Origin: Planctomycetota bacterium
GTDB taxonomy: Bacteria > Planctomycetota > Phycisphaerae > Phycisphaerales > UBA1924
DNA length: 64,000 bases
Assembly: GCA_018242625.1 (NCBI GenBank)
Contig: JAFEBO010000012.1
Span: 62,001 to 126,000 of the forward strand
Direction of reading: 5' to 3'
Part shown: positions 15,061-28,494 of the stretch, piece by piece
Numbering within the stretch: the first letter of the stretch is position 1
Layout of the letters: each line of letters opens with the position of its first letter
Notes under the pieces: model-generated
Told to the model about the DNA's origin: nothing
What the model saw: only the letters and a program-made list of their open reading frames with translations
Databases searched by the model: none
Translations under genes and position numbers: made by a program

Positions 15061-17865
15061 ATGCATCCAGCCGCCATCGGTCCATTCCAGATCCTGCGTG
15101 AACTCGGCCGTGGCGGCATGGGCGTCGTGTACCTCGCCACGGACACCAGGCTCGACCGCCAAGTCGCCATCAAGGCCTTGCCAGCAGACCTCGCGGCAGA
15201 CCCCGATCGCCTGGCTCGGTTTCAGCGTGAAGCCAAGGTTCTTGCCTCGTTGAATCACCCCAATGTCGGCGGCATCCATGGCCTCGAACAAGCCGACGGG
15301 CACCAGTACCTCGTGCTCGAGTACATCGAAGGCGAGACGCTTGCCGACCACCTCTCGAGTGGTCCCATCCCCGTCACCGATGCGATCACGCTCGCGAGGC
15401 AGATCGCCGAGGCGCTGGAAGCCGCGCACGAAAAAGGGATCGTCCACCGCGACCTCAAGCCCGGCAACGTGATGGTGACGGGTGAAGGCTTGGTCAAGGT
15501 GCTCGACTTTGGCCTGGCACGAACCGCAGAGGGTTCCCCGTCTTCAACCAACGTCGCCGCCAGGCCGGACTCGCCCACAGTCACAACACCGGTACGACAT
15601 TCCCCCACCATTCCGGGCGCGATCATGGGCACCGCGGGCTACATGTCCCCAGAGCAGGCTCGCGGCAAGCCCGTCGACAAACGATCCGACGTCTTTTCGT
15701 TCGGCTGCGTCTTCTACGAGATGCTGACCGGCGCGGGGCCCTTCCCCGGCGAAACCGTGACCGACTCCCTCGGCGCAATCCTCCACCGCGAGCCCAACTG
15801 GTCCCTTCTCCCTCCCACCACGCCGGCGCGCGTTCGCGAACTGCTCACCAAATGCCTCGCAAAGGACCGCAGGAACCGCCTGCACGACATCGCGGATGCG
15901 AGGCTGGAGCTCGAGCGAGCCATCAGCGGGCAGGAGTGGTCCGCCGCCGAAAAGTCATCGCCCGGCACTGCCGCCGCGCGGTTTCCCGGAGTTGTTGCGG
16001 CGTGCGCGATGGCGCTCCTGGCCGGTGGGACGGGTTGGATGCTGGCCACCCGCTTTGCCCGCTCCACGCCGGCCTCACCGACCCAGATATTTCATGTCTC
16101 AACCACGGTCCCAGGCAAGCCGGAGTTTCGCTCGCTTGTGGGCATCTCGCGGGATGCGCGGTACGTGGCCTATCTCGCGTGGCCCGAGCTCGAGCCCGAA
16201 AGCACCAAGCCGCAGGGTGTGCTCGTTGTGCGGCGGCTCGACCGCGACGAGACAACCGTCATCGAAGGCACAGAAGGGGCGAGAAACGCCGCCTTGTCGC
16301 CGGACGGGCGATGGGTGGCGTACTCAAGCGCGAAAGATCGTGCCGGCACCAAGTTCAGCCTCAAGCGCGTCGCGATCGAGGACGGGCGCCCGTCCGGCAA
16401 GCCGGAGATCATCTGCGATCTCACTGGGAGCGGTCAGTTCATGCTGGGCTGGGCCTCGGACCGTGAAGTGGTGTTCTACTCGGACGCGGACATGACGCTC
16501 TACACAGTGGCCACCTCCGGCGGCGAGCCGCGGGTCGTCTTGCGAGTCGACAAATCCGCTGGAATCCAGGGTTGGGACAGCTTTGGTCCGCTGGATTCGG
16601 GTAATTCGGTGCTCGCCACGCACTTCGCGATCGTGGGAGAGAGGGTGAAAGTCAATACCGAAGCAATCGAGCTCGCTTCGGGAAAGCGGACGATCGTACT
16701 TCCGAACGCGGGTGGCGCCGTGATGATGCCCGACGCCTTCCAGGGGCAGACCTTGCTGGTGGCCACCAGGGCCGATCAGTCGGGCCTTGTCGCAGTCCGC
16801 TTTGACCCGGCCACTCTGCACACGCTGGGAGATCCCGCGAGAGTGTGGAGCGGAAACCTCCTCAACCAGTTCAGCCTCTCATCCAGCGGAACGCTCGCCA
16901 TAACGACGCGCCCGAGTGATGCCTCCGACCGACGTCTGGTACGGCTCGACGAGAAGGGCCAGCCGCAGCCGGTCACCGGGCCCTCGCGGGCGTATTCCGA
17001 AATCTCCGTTTCTCCCGACGGCGGGCGTGTGTTATCAATTTTGGATCTGCCGAGCCCCGACAGTCTGAATTCCGAACTCTGGGTGCAGGACCTTGCACGC
17101 TCGACCTCCACACGCATACCGGTGGAGGGCTACGCCAGCGGCCTGATTTGGAGCAACAACGGGCAGCGGATCGCGCACGGTTCGTATGCAAAGGATGAGT
17201 TTGCGATTCTGGAACGGCCCGCAAACGGGTCGGGCGAGGCGGTCAAGATGTACACGACCCCCGGCGCCAAACAGCTTTTTCTGACGCCCTCGGCCTGGTC
17301 GCCGGACGGCAAGATTCTGGCGATCGTTCAGGCGGATATGAAGACCGGCCAGAGCGATGTGCTGATGCTCAAGCAGGAGGCCGGCACTGCAGCATGGAAA
17401 GCCACGCCCTATCTGAACTCCCCGGCCGATGAACACGCCCTGCGCTTCTCGCCCGATGGCAAGTGGGTGCTGTTCTGCTCCGTCGAGTCCGGACGCCACG
17501 AGTTGTACGCCCAGCGGTTCACGGGCGTGGAGTCTGGGGCCGAGGACGCGAAGTCCGGTCGCGTGCAGGTGTCCACGAACGGACACGAAGGCGCCGCCTG
17601 GTGGAGTCCCGACGGCAAAGAGATCCGCTTCATCGACAGCGACAAGCAGCTCGTGAGCGTTGAGGTCAAAACCGATCCGACGTTTTCAGCGTCTCTGCCA
17701 AAGGCTCTCTTCAGCATCAAGGATCTCAAGACCCGGGGCCTTTCATGGACACCCGACGGGCGTCTGATGTTCATCCGACAGGGGGAGACTGATCTGATCA
17801 ACCGTATCGACCTGGTCATCAACTTCGCAGAAGAGGTCCGTGCGAAGATGGGCGGGACAAAGTAG
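15061..17865 (+). CDS. Ser/Thr protein kinase (Hanks type) with TM helix and TolB-like propeller
   Basis: The 934-residue protein opens with a full kinase domain: glycine loop GRGGMGVVY (about 16-24), ATP lysine in VAIK (Lys38), HRDLKPGN catalytic loop (about 129-136) and DFGLA (about 149). A proline-rich stretch sits in the activation segment, followed by GTAGYMSPEQARG. A single membrane helix lies at about 310-330. The rest, about residues 345-930, contains repeated LSPDGRW/SPDGK motifs typical of PD40/TolB-like beta-propellers, probably outside the membrane. This is a transmembrane receptor-kinase layout common in planctomycetes and acidobacteria. I chose the ATG at 15061, directly before the kinase fold; a 46-codon upstream extension has no kinase features. 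The substrate is unknown. Confidence 0.9.
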   Translation: MHPAAIGPFQILRELGRGGMGVVYLATDTRLDRQVAIKALPADLAADPDRLARFQREAKVLASLNHPNVGGIHGLEQADGHQYLVLEYIEGETLADHLSSGPIPVTDAITLARQIAEALEAAHEKGIVHRDLKPGNVMVTGEGLVKVLDFGLARTAEGSPSSTNVAARPDSPTVTTPVRHSPTIPGAIMGTAGYMSPEQARGKPVDKRSDVFSFGCVFYEMLTGAGPFPGETVTDSLGAILHREPNWSLLPPTTPARVRELLTKCLAKDRRNRLHDIADARLELERAISGQEWSAAEKSSPGTAAARFPGVVAACAMALLAGGTGWMLATRFARSTPASPTQIFHVSTTVPGKPEFRSLVGISRDARYVAYLAWPELEPESTKPQGVLVVRRLDRDETTVIEGTEGARNAALSPDGRWVAYSSAKDRAGTKFSLKRVAIEDGRPSGKPEIICDLTGSGQFMLGWASDREVVFYSDADMTLYTVATSGGEPRVVLRVDKSAGIQGWDSFGPLDSGNSVLATHFAIVGERVKVNTEAIELASGKRTIVLPNAGGAVMMPDAFQGQTLLVATRADQSGLVAVRFDPATLHTLGDPARVWSGNLLNQFSLSSSGTLAITTRPSDASDRRLVRLDEKGQPQPVTGPSRAYSEISVSPDGGRVLSILDLPSPDSLNSELWVQDLARSTSTRIPVEGYASGLIWSNNGQRIAHGSYAKDEFAILERPANGSGEAVKMYTTPGAKQLFLTPSAWSPDGKILAIVQADMKTGQSDVLMLKQEAGTAAWKATPYLNSPADEHALRFSPDGKWVLFCSVESGRHELYAQRFTGVESGAEDAKSGRVQVSTNGHEGAAWWSPDGKEIRFIDSDKQLVSVEVKTDPTFSASLPKALFSIKDLKTRGLSWTPDGRLMFIRQGETDLINRIDLVINFAEEVRAKMGGTK

Positions 17866-17991
17866 CCCTCGAGCAGGACCGCGCCCCCTCCCGCATTGTC
17901 CTCGGAAGCCGACCGCGTCGTCTCCGTTCTCATTTCCGTGACGACCTTCACATGCATCTGGTCCAAGCGTCAGACCGCACGAGCCGCCGCA

Positions 17992-18501
17992 TCAACTCCG
18001 CTCTGCGATTCCTGCGGTACGCCGCCACTGCCTGAGCTGGCCGAGATGGTGCGGCGGGTGGCCGACAAGCAGCGTAATCGCGAGATGCCCGATCGTGGGC
18101 GCATGGGCAAGGTACGGCGCCGGTGCAGGCCGAGGGAAATAGTCCGAGTGCTTGGCGGCGACGACCGCCGAAACCCGAGCATTCCGATCCCGGAATCGTT
18201 CAAGCAGTTCTCGCTTGGATGGATAAGCCGCACGATTCGGAACGGGCGTGGTGCCGTAACCGAATCGCGCCATTTCATCGCCCACAGTCGGGACGCTCGA
18301 GTCACCAAACATCGACAGCATCAATCCCGAATACGCGTTGAGATGCGAAATCGTCCATGCAGGGTGGTTCACGATGCCACCGGGCTGCTCGGCCATCCGC
18401 TCTTCGGGAATGTCCGCGGTCGCGTCTGCAAGAAAGCCGCTGATCATCGCGTGAATCGAGAGTATCGCACCGATGGTGTCGTAGGCGTCGCGCTGGCTCA
18501 T
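17992..18501 (-). CDS. DinB-like (DinB_2) four-helix protein
   Basis: The 169-residue product has a histidine in HAMISGFLADA near the N-terminus, HPAWTISHLNAY in the middle and HPPHHLGQLRQWRR at the C-terminus. These spaced histidines are the presumed metal ligands of the DinB/YfiT-like superfamily. Members include thiol-dependent S-transferases, but many are uncharacterised. It is isolated from its neighbours by 126 and 180 bp. A second, divergent DinB-like gene lies at 56135-56671. Confidence 0.8.
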   Translation of the reverse strand: MSQRDAYDTIGAILSIHAMISGFLADATADIPEERMAEQPGGIVNHPAWTISHLNAYSGLMLSMFGDSSVPTVGDEMARFGYGTTPVPNRAAYPSKRELLERFRDRNARVSAVVAAKHSDYFPRPAPAPYLAHAPTIGHLAITLLVGHPPHHLGQLRQWRRTAGIAERS

Positions 18502-18681
18502 ACGCGGATACTACTCCCGGGAAGCAGCAAGCACCGATTGCGCAGGTTCAAACTTTTCCTGGATGTCGCAAGGGTGTGGCGCCGCGGGACTCGTCGACTG
18601 ATCTGTCCTGAGAGCCCAAGAAGCAAACCCGATCTGGCTGCCTTCAAGGTTCACCGAGCGACTCTTGGGGCCCGCGCGAAC

Positions 18682-19521
18682 TTATTCAGCCCGTGCCAGA
18701 TCGAAGCTCAGCGATGACCAGATGCTCACCCAATCAACGTCCGTGCGGCCCGCTTTCGGGTCAACGCGGTCCATGCGGACAGTATTGATGACCCAAAGCC
18801 CGGACTGCTGCAGTGTGAATGACGCCTTGCCGCTCGCGTCGGTGCGAGCGATTGTTCGGATTGTCTTCCCGCTATCCCGCGTGAGGGCCATCAGCTGAGC
18901 ATCGGCCACCGGCTTCCCATCACGAAGCAGCAGAAACGCGATGGTGTCGCCCGCATGCGCGGCATAGGGATTGGACTGCGGCACGATTTCCACCGCCAGG
19001 CCTGTCTTCACGTCCCATGCACCGTGAGACTCGCCACCGGCGCACAACAGCGATTTGGCGCAACGGGAGTAGGCCTCGCCGCCTGCCGCCTTGGATTCGT
19101 TGAGCTCGGCACGCTTCTTGATGACATCGGTGAGCCCTTCGCCGCGAACGTACTCCTCGAACTCCTCCGCCGCCAGCGAAATCGTCGACTCCTTGCCCCG
19201 GTACACGACGGCGTACACGCCGGGCTTGGTGGGTGTGATGGTCCCAACCGGATCCGCGCCGTCCTTGCCGTCAATGGGCACCTGCCTGGCTCCAGCCTCC
19301 GGCCCGACTATGTCGAGCCGTTCAAGCTTTCTGGCATCCCTCGGCCTGTGCTCCCCGGGCAAACCGTCGCCGATGAACAGCCGCACGCCCGTCGCGGCTC
19401 CGACCGCTGGCCGGAACGCATCGGGCTGCACCCAGAACTCGTGGGCGAATGCGACCGACGCCAGGACGCCGGCAACAAATGCGAGGGCAACGATCCGAAA
19501 CCGGGGCTTGGCCAAGTTCAT
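18682..19521 (-). CDS. secreted DUF4198 domain protein
   Basis: The 279-residue protein has an N-terminal signal peptide (about residues 1-26, ending SVAFA), immediately followed by HEFWVQPDAFRPAVG. An H-x-F/W motif right after the signal peptide is typical of DUF4198 proteins, whose mature N-terminal histidine may bind metal. The protein then has beta-rich domains and a C-terminal Ig-like part (VTRDSGKTIRT-type strands). Many members sit beside nickel/cobalt uptake genes, but no transporter is seen here. The function is therefore not assigned beyond a periplasmic, possibly metal-binding, protein. Confidence 0.8.
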   Translation of the reverse strand: MNLAKPRFRIVALAFVAGVLASVAFAHEFWVQPDAFRPAVGAATGVRLFIGDGLPGEHRPRDARKLERLDIVGPEAGARQVPIDGKDGADPVGTITPTKPGVYAVVYRGKESTISLAAEEFEEYVRGEGLTDVIKKRAELNESKAAGGEAYSRCAKSLLCAGGESHGAWDVKTGLAVEIVPQSNPYAAHAGDTIAFLLLRDGKPVADAQLMALTRDSGKTIRTIARTDASGKASFTLQQSGLWVINTVRMDRVDPKAGRTDVDWVSIWSSLSFDLARAE

Positions 19522-19845
19522 GGCTGAGAGTATTCACGACGTTCGAAAGCCGTGCTTTTGCAGGGTCCTTTCGCCCAGAAAGGTCCGCAGGCAGAAAGCT
19601 CATGCATTCACCCCTTCGAAACCCGACACACGCTATTCACACAGGCGCCCGTGGCGTGCAAGCTCAATACATGCGCTCGTAAAGCAGCATGTCCCACGAT
19701 GCCTTGCGAATGCGACCGGAACGCATCACTCTTCAACTGCGATGGATCGCCGCCAGCCTGCAACGCGGCGGATACCGCTTCGACTATCCAGAGTGCGCAA
19801 ACTCGTCCATGACACCGATGGCCCGGCGTGTGCCGGAGCCTCGTC
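19522..19845. other. 324-bp intergenic stretch without a recognisable gene
   Basis: This lies between the DUF4198 start and the end of the amidohydrolase, both on the minus strand. It must hold the promoter of the DUF4198 gene. Open frames on both strands here are short or continue into antisense of the amidohydrolase, and none looks like a known family. I see no clear hairpin terminator. Confidence 0.5.
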
Positions 19846-21894
19846 TCAACGACTCTGAAGTTCCCTGGCTCGCGCCAGCAGTGGCCCGGCTGCCCGCCAG
19901 AAGCCCATGGTGCATTGGTCGCTGTGCGCGGCGATTGCGTTCACGTCGAGCAGCGCACCTCGCGTGCCGTAGCGAGAAGCCAGCGTGGCGGCGTGCCCCC
20001 CTTCGCCGTTCTCCGTGAAAACCGCCAGCCACTCCGCAGCCTCCTTTGGCGTGGCATCGGCCACGGGCTCGACGCGCGGAGCCATCGCCAGCGGCTTGAT
20101 GTCAGTCGCCGGAAACTTCTCCCCGCCAACGACCGTGCCCCACACGTGGATATCTCGGATCGCCATCGGCTCCACGCTCAGCGGGTCGGCCTCCAGCACC
20201 GTGAAGTCGGCGAACTTGCCCGGCGCGATGCTGCCGACCTTATCCTCCACGCCCAGTGTCCACGCCGCATCGATCGTGACCATCTTCATCGCTTCCATGG
20301 CGGTGATTCGTTCGCCGGGCGCAAGCACCTGTTTGGAGAAATAGCCCACGCGATTGGCCGCGATCCACATCTCTTCCAGAGGGTTGGGCGGGGCAACGGG
20401 CGAGTCGGTGTGGAGCGAAGTGACCACGCCCGCATCCACAAGTGTTCTGAGCCGGGCAGCCGTTGAGGCACGGTCGGTGCCCACCAGCGGGGCGTTGAAC
20501 TCGGCGCGGGTGTAGATGTAATACGGGTTCACGCTCGCCAGCCCGCCCAGCGCCGCCAGCCTGCGACAGTGCTCGGGCGTGGACATGCCGTAGTGCTGGA
20601 TCGTGAAGCGGTGATCAAAGCGGGGCTTGATCTCCTGCAGAGCGGCCAGCGCGGAAACAACGGCCTGGATACCCCCGTTGCCGTTGGCGTGCGTGTGAAT
20701 TTGGAACCCCGCTTCCCACCAAGGGCGGTAGGCGTCCACAAGCGGTTGGCCTGGCTGCGTGATCCAAAGTCCCTGACGTCCGTCGGTGTAGCCCGGGTTT
20801 GTGACCTGCATCCCCAGCGACAGGAAGGCGTCGTCGGCGAAGAACTTGATGCCGTTGTAGATCAGCTTGTCGGTGCTGCGTTTCTCCAGCGATTTGACGA
20901 ATGCAACCGCACCGTCTTTCTTCTCGGCCAGCATCGCCGTCGCATCGCACACGACCACGCAGCGCATCGGCACCGCGGCATCGTTGTAGAAACTCTCAAA
21001 AAGTTTGAGGCCCGAGTCCACTCCCAGCGCGCCCAGCGACAACTCCGACGTGGTCGTGACGCCGTTCTTCCAACTCATGTCCATGAGGTGCTTCATGCTG
21101 GCCCGTGCAGGCTCCGGAGCCATGAGCGGAGCGAGTTGCGGAACGAGGATGTACGAGCCGGCCGTCACGCCCAGGAACTGCCCGTTCGGCTTGCCGTCGG
21201 CCCCGGCCTGCACGCCGTTGATCTTGAGAGCGTCGTTGGTCACGCCCGCCTTCTTCATCGCCGCCGTGTTGGCATAGACGAAGTGCTCCGAGGCATCCCA
21301 GATCATCACGGGCACGCCCCCCTCCCCGCCCGTCATGGCGTCCAACTCCGTGTTGGTCAGGTGCTTTCCCATCGCCACTACGTCGTACCCCCAGAAGATC
21401 ACGGCCTGGGTCCTGTCCTTCACCGTGGCGAGGTGGTCCTTGATAACCTTGGCCACCGCCTCCATGCTGGTGATCCCCGGAAACTCAGGCCCGTAGGGGT
21501 TCATGGTGGGCAGGTACGCCAGCAGCGGCATGCGGTACAACATCCCGCCCATGAGCGGGTGGCCGTGAGCCTCGATCAAGCCCGGCACCACGACCTTTCC
21601 CTCGAACGTCTTGTCGATGGTGTACGGAGCAATCGCTTTGACCGCGCCCTTCGGTTCGAGCCACGGCTTGAGATCGTCCATCGTGCGGCCAACCGAGAGA
21701 ATCTTCCCGTCCTGCACCGCCACGCAGGTGCCCTCGGGCCAGCCAGGGTCCATCGTGACAATCTTTTTGGCGGTGTAGACCTTGATCGGCCCCGGCTTCG
21801 CGGGTGGCTGGGCCCGGGCATGCATCACGCCCAGACCAATGGCGGCGATGGCGACGACGGCTTCACGTTGGAAGGCGGCGGGGATTCGTGGCAA
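19846..21894 (-). CDS. secreted amidohydrolase (Amidohydro_3, YtcJ-like)
   Basis: The 682-residue protein starts with an export signal (about residues 1-28, ending ARAQ). The amidohydrolase body begins KVYTAKKIVTMDP. The first metal motif is IEAHGHPLMGG, with H-x-H. Later histidines occur in FQIHTHANGNGG and HRFTIQHYGMST, and the final LHTDSPVAPPNP motif supplies the catalytic Asp. This matches the Amidohydro_3 family of metal-dependent hydrolases that act on amide or related C-N bonds. The last 90 residues hold the composite beta domain (GKFADFTVLEADPL). The substrate cannot be inferred. It has no operon partner. Confidence 0.85.
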   Translation of the reverse strand: MPRIPAAFQREAVVAIAAIGLGVMHARAQPPAKPGPIKVYTAKKIVTMDPGWPEGTCVAVQDGKILSVGRTMDDLKPWLEPKGAVKAIAPYTIDKTFEGKVVVPGLIEAHGHPLMGGMLYRMPLLAYLPTMNPYGPEFPGITSMEAVAKVIKDHLATVKDRTQAVIFWGYDVVAMGKHLTNTELDAMTGGEGGVPVMIWDASEHFVYANTAAMKKAGVTNDALKINGVQAGADGKPNGQFLGVTAGSYILVPQLAPLMAPEPARASMKHLMDMSWKNGVTTTSELSLGALGVDSGLKLFESFYNDAAVPMRCVVVCDATAMLAEKKDGAVAFVKSLEKRSTDKLIYNGIKFFADDAFLSLGMQVTNPGYTDGRQGLWITQPGQPLVDAYRPWWEAGFQIHTHANGNGGIQAVVSALAALQEIKPRFDHRFTIQHYGMSTPEHCRRLAALGGLASVNPYYIYTRAEFNAPLVGTDRASTAARLRTLVDAGVVTSLHTDSPVAPPNPLEEMWIAANRVGYFSKQVLAPGERITAMEAMKMVTIDAAWTLGVEDKVGSIAPGKFADFTVLEADPLSVEPMAIRDIHVWGTVVGGEKFPATDIKPLAMAPRVEPVADATPKEAAEWLAVFTENGEGGHAATLASRYGTRGALLDVNAIAAHSDQCTMGFWRAAGPLLARARELQSR

Positions 21895-22143
21895 GGGTGT
21901 TCTCCGGACCCGTCGCGGCAGGCGCGTTCACGCGTCGCCGCAACAGCAATGCATATTTTACGCCGCCACCCTCGCAGCCTTGATCTCCCGAACACGGACC
22001 GGCTTCGTCGCGTGCGTTCATGCGGCGGAGCGTCGGAACCACCCCGCTTGCCACGGTCGGCGGCACGACGCGACTTGGCTCAAACCTGCTCGTGGTGCAT
22101 GGGCTGCAAGGACACAGACTGGACTGCGCAATAAAAGCAAATA

Positions 22144-22163
22144 GCCCCGGCGTTTGCCGGGGC
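22144..22163 (-). terminator. rho-independent terminator for tRNA-Pro
   Basis: GCCCCGGC-4 nt-GCCGGGGC is a perfect 8-bp GC-rich hairpin. On the minus strand it is followed by TATTTGCTTTTATT. It lies 16 bp past the tRNA 3' end, so it most likely ends the tRNA transcript. Confidence 0.8.
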
Positions 22164-22179
22164 CATCTATTCTGCGGAA

Positions 22180-22253
22180 TCGGGGTGATAGGATTTGAAC
22201 CTACGACCTTCTCGTCCCGAACGAGACGCGCTACCAAGCTGCGCTACACCCCG
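22180..22253 (-). tRNA. tRNA-Pro, anticodon CGG
   Basis: On the minus strand the sequence begins CGGGGTGTAGCGCAGCTTGG and folds as a cloverleaf. The acceptor stem is CGGGGTG/CACCCCG. The D loop contains AGCTTGGTAGC. The anticodon arm is CTCG-TTCGGGA-CGAG, with anticodon CGG reading proline codon CCG. The T arm contains GGTTCAAATCC. The discriminator is A, and no CCA is encoded. Length is 74 nt. A terminator follows. Confidence 0.95.
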
Positions 22254-22292
22254 CTGGTGTGGGTCGATGGTAGCGCTCCGGAACGGGCCGGA

Positions 22293-23141
22293 CTACTTGG
22301 GAAATTCAGGGCGGATCGTGTAGACGTTGTCTTCGATCGTGGAAGGGTCCCCGTCGGGGCCCGCGGAATAGAAGTAAGGCCGCCTGTTCTGCGTTGCGCC
22401 GCCGTCCGAGGCCCCGCGGGCGGAGGCCATGTTTTTTTCCGTGTCCAGCGTGATGCGCAGCCAGTCGCCGGCGTTATCGGGATCGGGCTTCCAGCGCTCT
22501 TTTCCGTCCCGGAAGATCTTTGTGAATTTGTAGGTGTAGGTGCCGGTGTTTCCCAAAACATCGGTGACGTCCTCAAACGAACCCGCCGTCGTGCCGGTGT
22601 GCGTGCCGGCGAAGCGCGGATGCACGTACCGGATCGGGTTTCCCCAGACATCGACGATCCTGGTGGTGCGTGAGCCGGTGCTGGCAGAATCCGAAATGCC
22701 GCTGCCGGTCGTGACGATTCCCGTTGTGCGCAGCCGCGGATCGATCTGGTTCACCGCCGCCAGTGCGGAACTTCCCTCCGCCTCGAGCTGGTGCAAATAC
22801 CACGCGGTCGAGTCCATCATGCGGTAGCCCTTCACCGCGGCCGACTGGTCATCGACCAGCCCGTCCACGATGGGAACCCGGCGCGGGTTAGCCGACGTGT
22901 CGAGCGGATCCTTCACGGTCGCGGAGGGGATTCCCCCGCTCGACTGGATGTACTCGCTCACCGAATTGTCGAGCGCCTGCAGGGCCCATTGCGTCCCGCG
23001 CTCGCGCCCCACCGAAACAACCTTTGTGCCGGCGGCGAGCGTGAGGCTCACCAGAATCGCGATGATCGCGATGACGACCAGAAGCTCCACGAGCGTGAAC
23101 CCGTTGCCTGCATTGGTGCGCCGGATAGTCATCTGCCTCAT
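22293..23141 (-). CDS. type IV pilin-like/type II secretion pseudopilin (prepilin-type N-terminus)
   Basis: The 282-residue protein has a short basic leader and the prepilin peptidase motif G-FTLVELLVVIAIIAIL starting near residue 14, followed by a single hydrophobic helix. The C-terminal part is a soluble domain with YSAGPDGDPSTIEDNVY. This end is typical of GspG-like pseudopilins and of the large planctomycete set of proteins with a prepilin-type N-terminal cleavage/methylation domain. I chose the ATG at 23141, preceded by GGAGTGAAGAAG. A longer frame to 23555 lacks a leader. It stands alone, next to a tRNA gene and not in a secretion operon. Confidence 0.88.
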   Translation of the reverse strand: MRQMTIRRTNAGNGFTLVELLVVIAIIAILVSLTLAAGTKVVSVGRERGTQWALQALDNSVSEYIQSSGGIPSATVKDPLDTSANPRRVPIVDGLVDDQSAAVKGYRMMDSTAWYLHQLEAEGSSALAAVNQIDPRLRTTGIVTTGSGISDSASTGSRTTRIVDVWGNPIRYVHPRFAGTHTGTTAGSFEDVTDVLGNTGTYTYKFTKIFRDGKERWKPDPDNAGDWLRITLDTEKNMASARGASDGGATQNRRPYFYSAGPDGDPSTIEDNVYTIRPEFPK

Positions 23142-23290
23142 CTTCTTCACTCCGGACTCGTCGAACATGCGCAGACTGAAAATACCTTCATGCGAGCGTA
23201 AGCCGGAAGAAATCCGGATACCCGCACCATCCCGATACGTTATGGCACCCGGATTAGTTGCGTGAATCGACCCGCCCGACCGGTTCTTCG

Positions 23291-23320
23291 TTGACAGGAT
23301 CCCGCTGATTTGCCTATCTT
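23291..23320 (+). promoter_or_regulatory. sigma70-like promoter for the 23419 gene
   Basis: TTGACA at 23291-23296 is a perfect -35 box. TATCTT at 23315-23320 matches the -10 box at 4 of 6 positions, with an 18-bp spacer. This would start transcription near 23327, about 90 bp ahead of the ATG at 23419. It is a prediction from consensus only. Confidence 0.55.
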
Positions 23321-23418
23321 GCAATGCCCCCAACGCCGCAATTCGCGGACCCGGCGCTCGCGCAAAGCTAGTCTCGCTCTGCCCGGGCCCTCCGTCCGGA
23401 CGCGTCGGGGAGGAGATT

Positions 23419-24024
23419 ATGACAATGGAAAATCCGCTTCCCTTCGAAGTGAACAAGCCGGTCGGCGAAATGACGATGGTCGAGATCGGCGAAGCACTCG
23501 AGAACGTGACTCGCTGGATCGAGGCCGAACGCGTGCGGGAACGCGAGGCACGCAAGGTGTTCGAGGCGGTCTCGTCCGAAGTGGAAGGCCGCGTCTCGAA
23601 GATCCGCGCCTACGCCGAGAAACTCCTCAAGGCCAACCGCGACAAACTCTCGGCCTTTGACGGCCTCCTTGGAAATAAGCCGCAGGTGGTGATCCCGCAA
23701 CGCAGCTCGCGCCCCGCCGGAATCATCCACGAACCCAAGAACCTGGGAGAGGCGATCCTTTCCGTCTGGCAGCTCGACCGCTATGGCCAGCCCCTGACCG
23801 CCGACGAACTCGCCGAGGCGGTGAAGGACGTGGGCTACCAGACTTCCGCGGCCCCCACAAGCCTCAAGTCCAGCATCAACCAGGCGCTGGCCAAGCTCTG
23901 CAAGGTCGGGCGTGTCATCCGGTACCGCGCCGACGGAAGCATCATCGACAGCAAGGACAAGACGTCGCGCGCGAGAAAGTATCTCGCCGCAACGCGCCTG
24001 CCCGAGGGTGTCATCGCCGAGTGA
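23419..24024 (+). CDS. conserved-looking protein of unknown function with coiled coil and HTH-like domain
   Basis: I do not recognise this 201-residue protein as a named family. The N-terminal half (about residues 15-80) is charged and helical (ERVREREARKVFEAVSSEVE), likely a coiled coil. The C-terminal half contains GQPLTADELAEAVKDVGYQT and then SSINQALAKLCKVGRVIRYR. That arrangement resembles a winged-helix or HARE-HTH fold, so a nucleic-acid-binding role is possible. The start is supported by GGAGGAG just before the ATG and by a sigma70-like promoter at 23291-23320. It converges on secA with a 6-bp gap. Confidence 0.75.
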   Translation: MTMENPLPFEVNKPVGEMTMVEIGEALENVTRWIEAERVREREARKVFEAVSSEVEGRVSKIRAYAEKLLKANRDKLSAFDGLLGNKPQVVIPQRSSRPAGIIHEPKNLGEAILSVWQLDRYGQPLTADELAEAVKDVGYQTSAAPTSLKSSINQALAKLCKVGRVIRYRADGSIIDSKDKTSRARKYLAATRLPEGVIAE

Positions 24025-24030
24025 GCCGCC

Positions 24031-28002
<3,972 letters not shown>

Positions 28003-28149
28003 TGTGAAACCTTTCTGCCACAGCGCGCCACGAAATGCGCCGCCGGACGACTGCCCAAAATTCTGAGAAAACCGATGTCACTCTCCGCACGGTGGCGGCG
28101 TACGCATCGGCCTGCTGATGATTAAATAAAAAGAATCTCGCCGCTCTGT

Positions 28150-28494
28150 TCAGCAGCGCGGGGGCGGCAGATCCAGCAGCCCGGGCCTGAGCAGCGGCGA
28201 AAAGTCGGCGCATCCTTCCGGTCGCGACCAGTCCTTCGCACGGGCCGAAGCCCAAACCCCTGCCCCGGAATCGCTGACCGGCCGCTCTTCCTGCCGGAGC
28301 TCCGGCTTGGCGGCGTAGTGGGCCACCGCATCAACGAGCGCCCGCACCACCGTCGGCTGGCCCACCGACTCACGCAGCAGGACCGCCGAGTCCCCCAGAC
28401 CCATGCCGACTTGGAGCGCGAGCGCAACCAAGACCAGGAGCGAAACGCTCCGGCAAGGACCACCACGAGGTTCTATGTCACGATCACACGCCAT
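28150..28494 (-). CDS. possible small secreted or anchored protein upstream of secA
   Basis: The 114-residue frame has an N-terminal hydrophobic stretch (about residues 16-33, SVSLLVLVALALQVGMGLGD) after a basic segment, as in a signal peptide or anchor. The rest is hydrophilic and unlike any family I know. It is on the secA strand, 147 bp upstream of secA. There is no good ribosome binding site at the ATG (28494), so the gene is uncertain. Confidence 0.4.
   Translation of the reverse strand: MACDRDIEPRGGPCRSVSLLVLVALALQVGMGLGDSAVLLRESVGQPTVVRALVDAVAHYAAKPELRQEERPVSDSGAGVWASARAKDWSRPEGCADFSPLLRPGLLDLPPPRC

Noticed and set aside
19689..20018. 109-codon frame on the plus strand in the 19522-19845 spacer
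   Set aside because: It runs on into antisense of the amidohydrolase and has no recognisable domain or ribosome binding site.
20569..22134. 521-codon open frame on the plus strand
   Set aside because: It is antisense to the amidohydrolase gene, whose motifs are complete.
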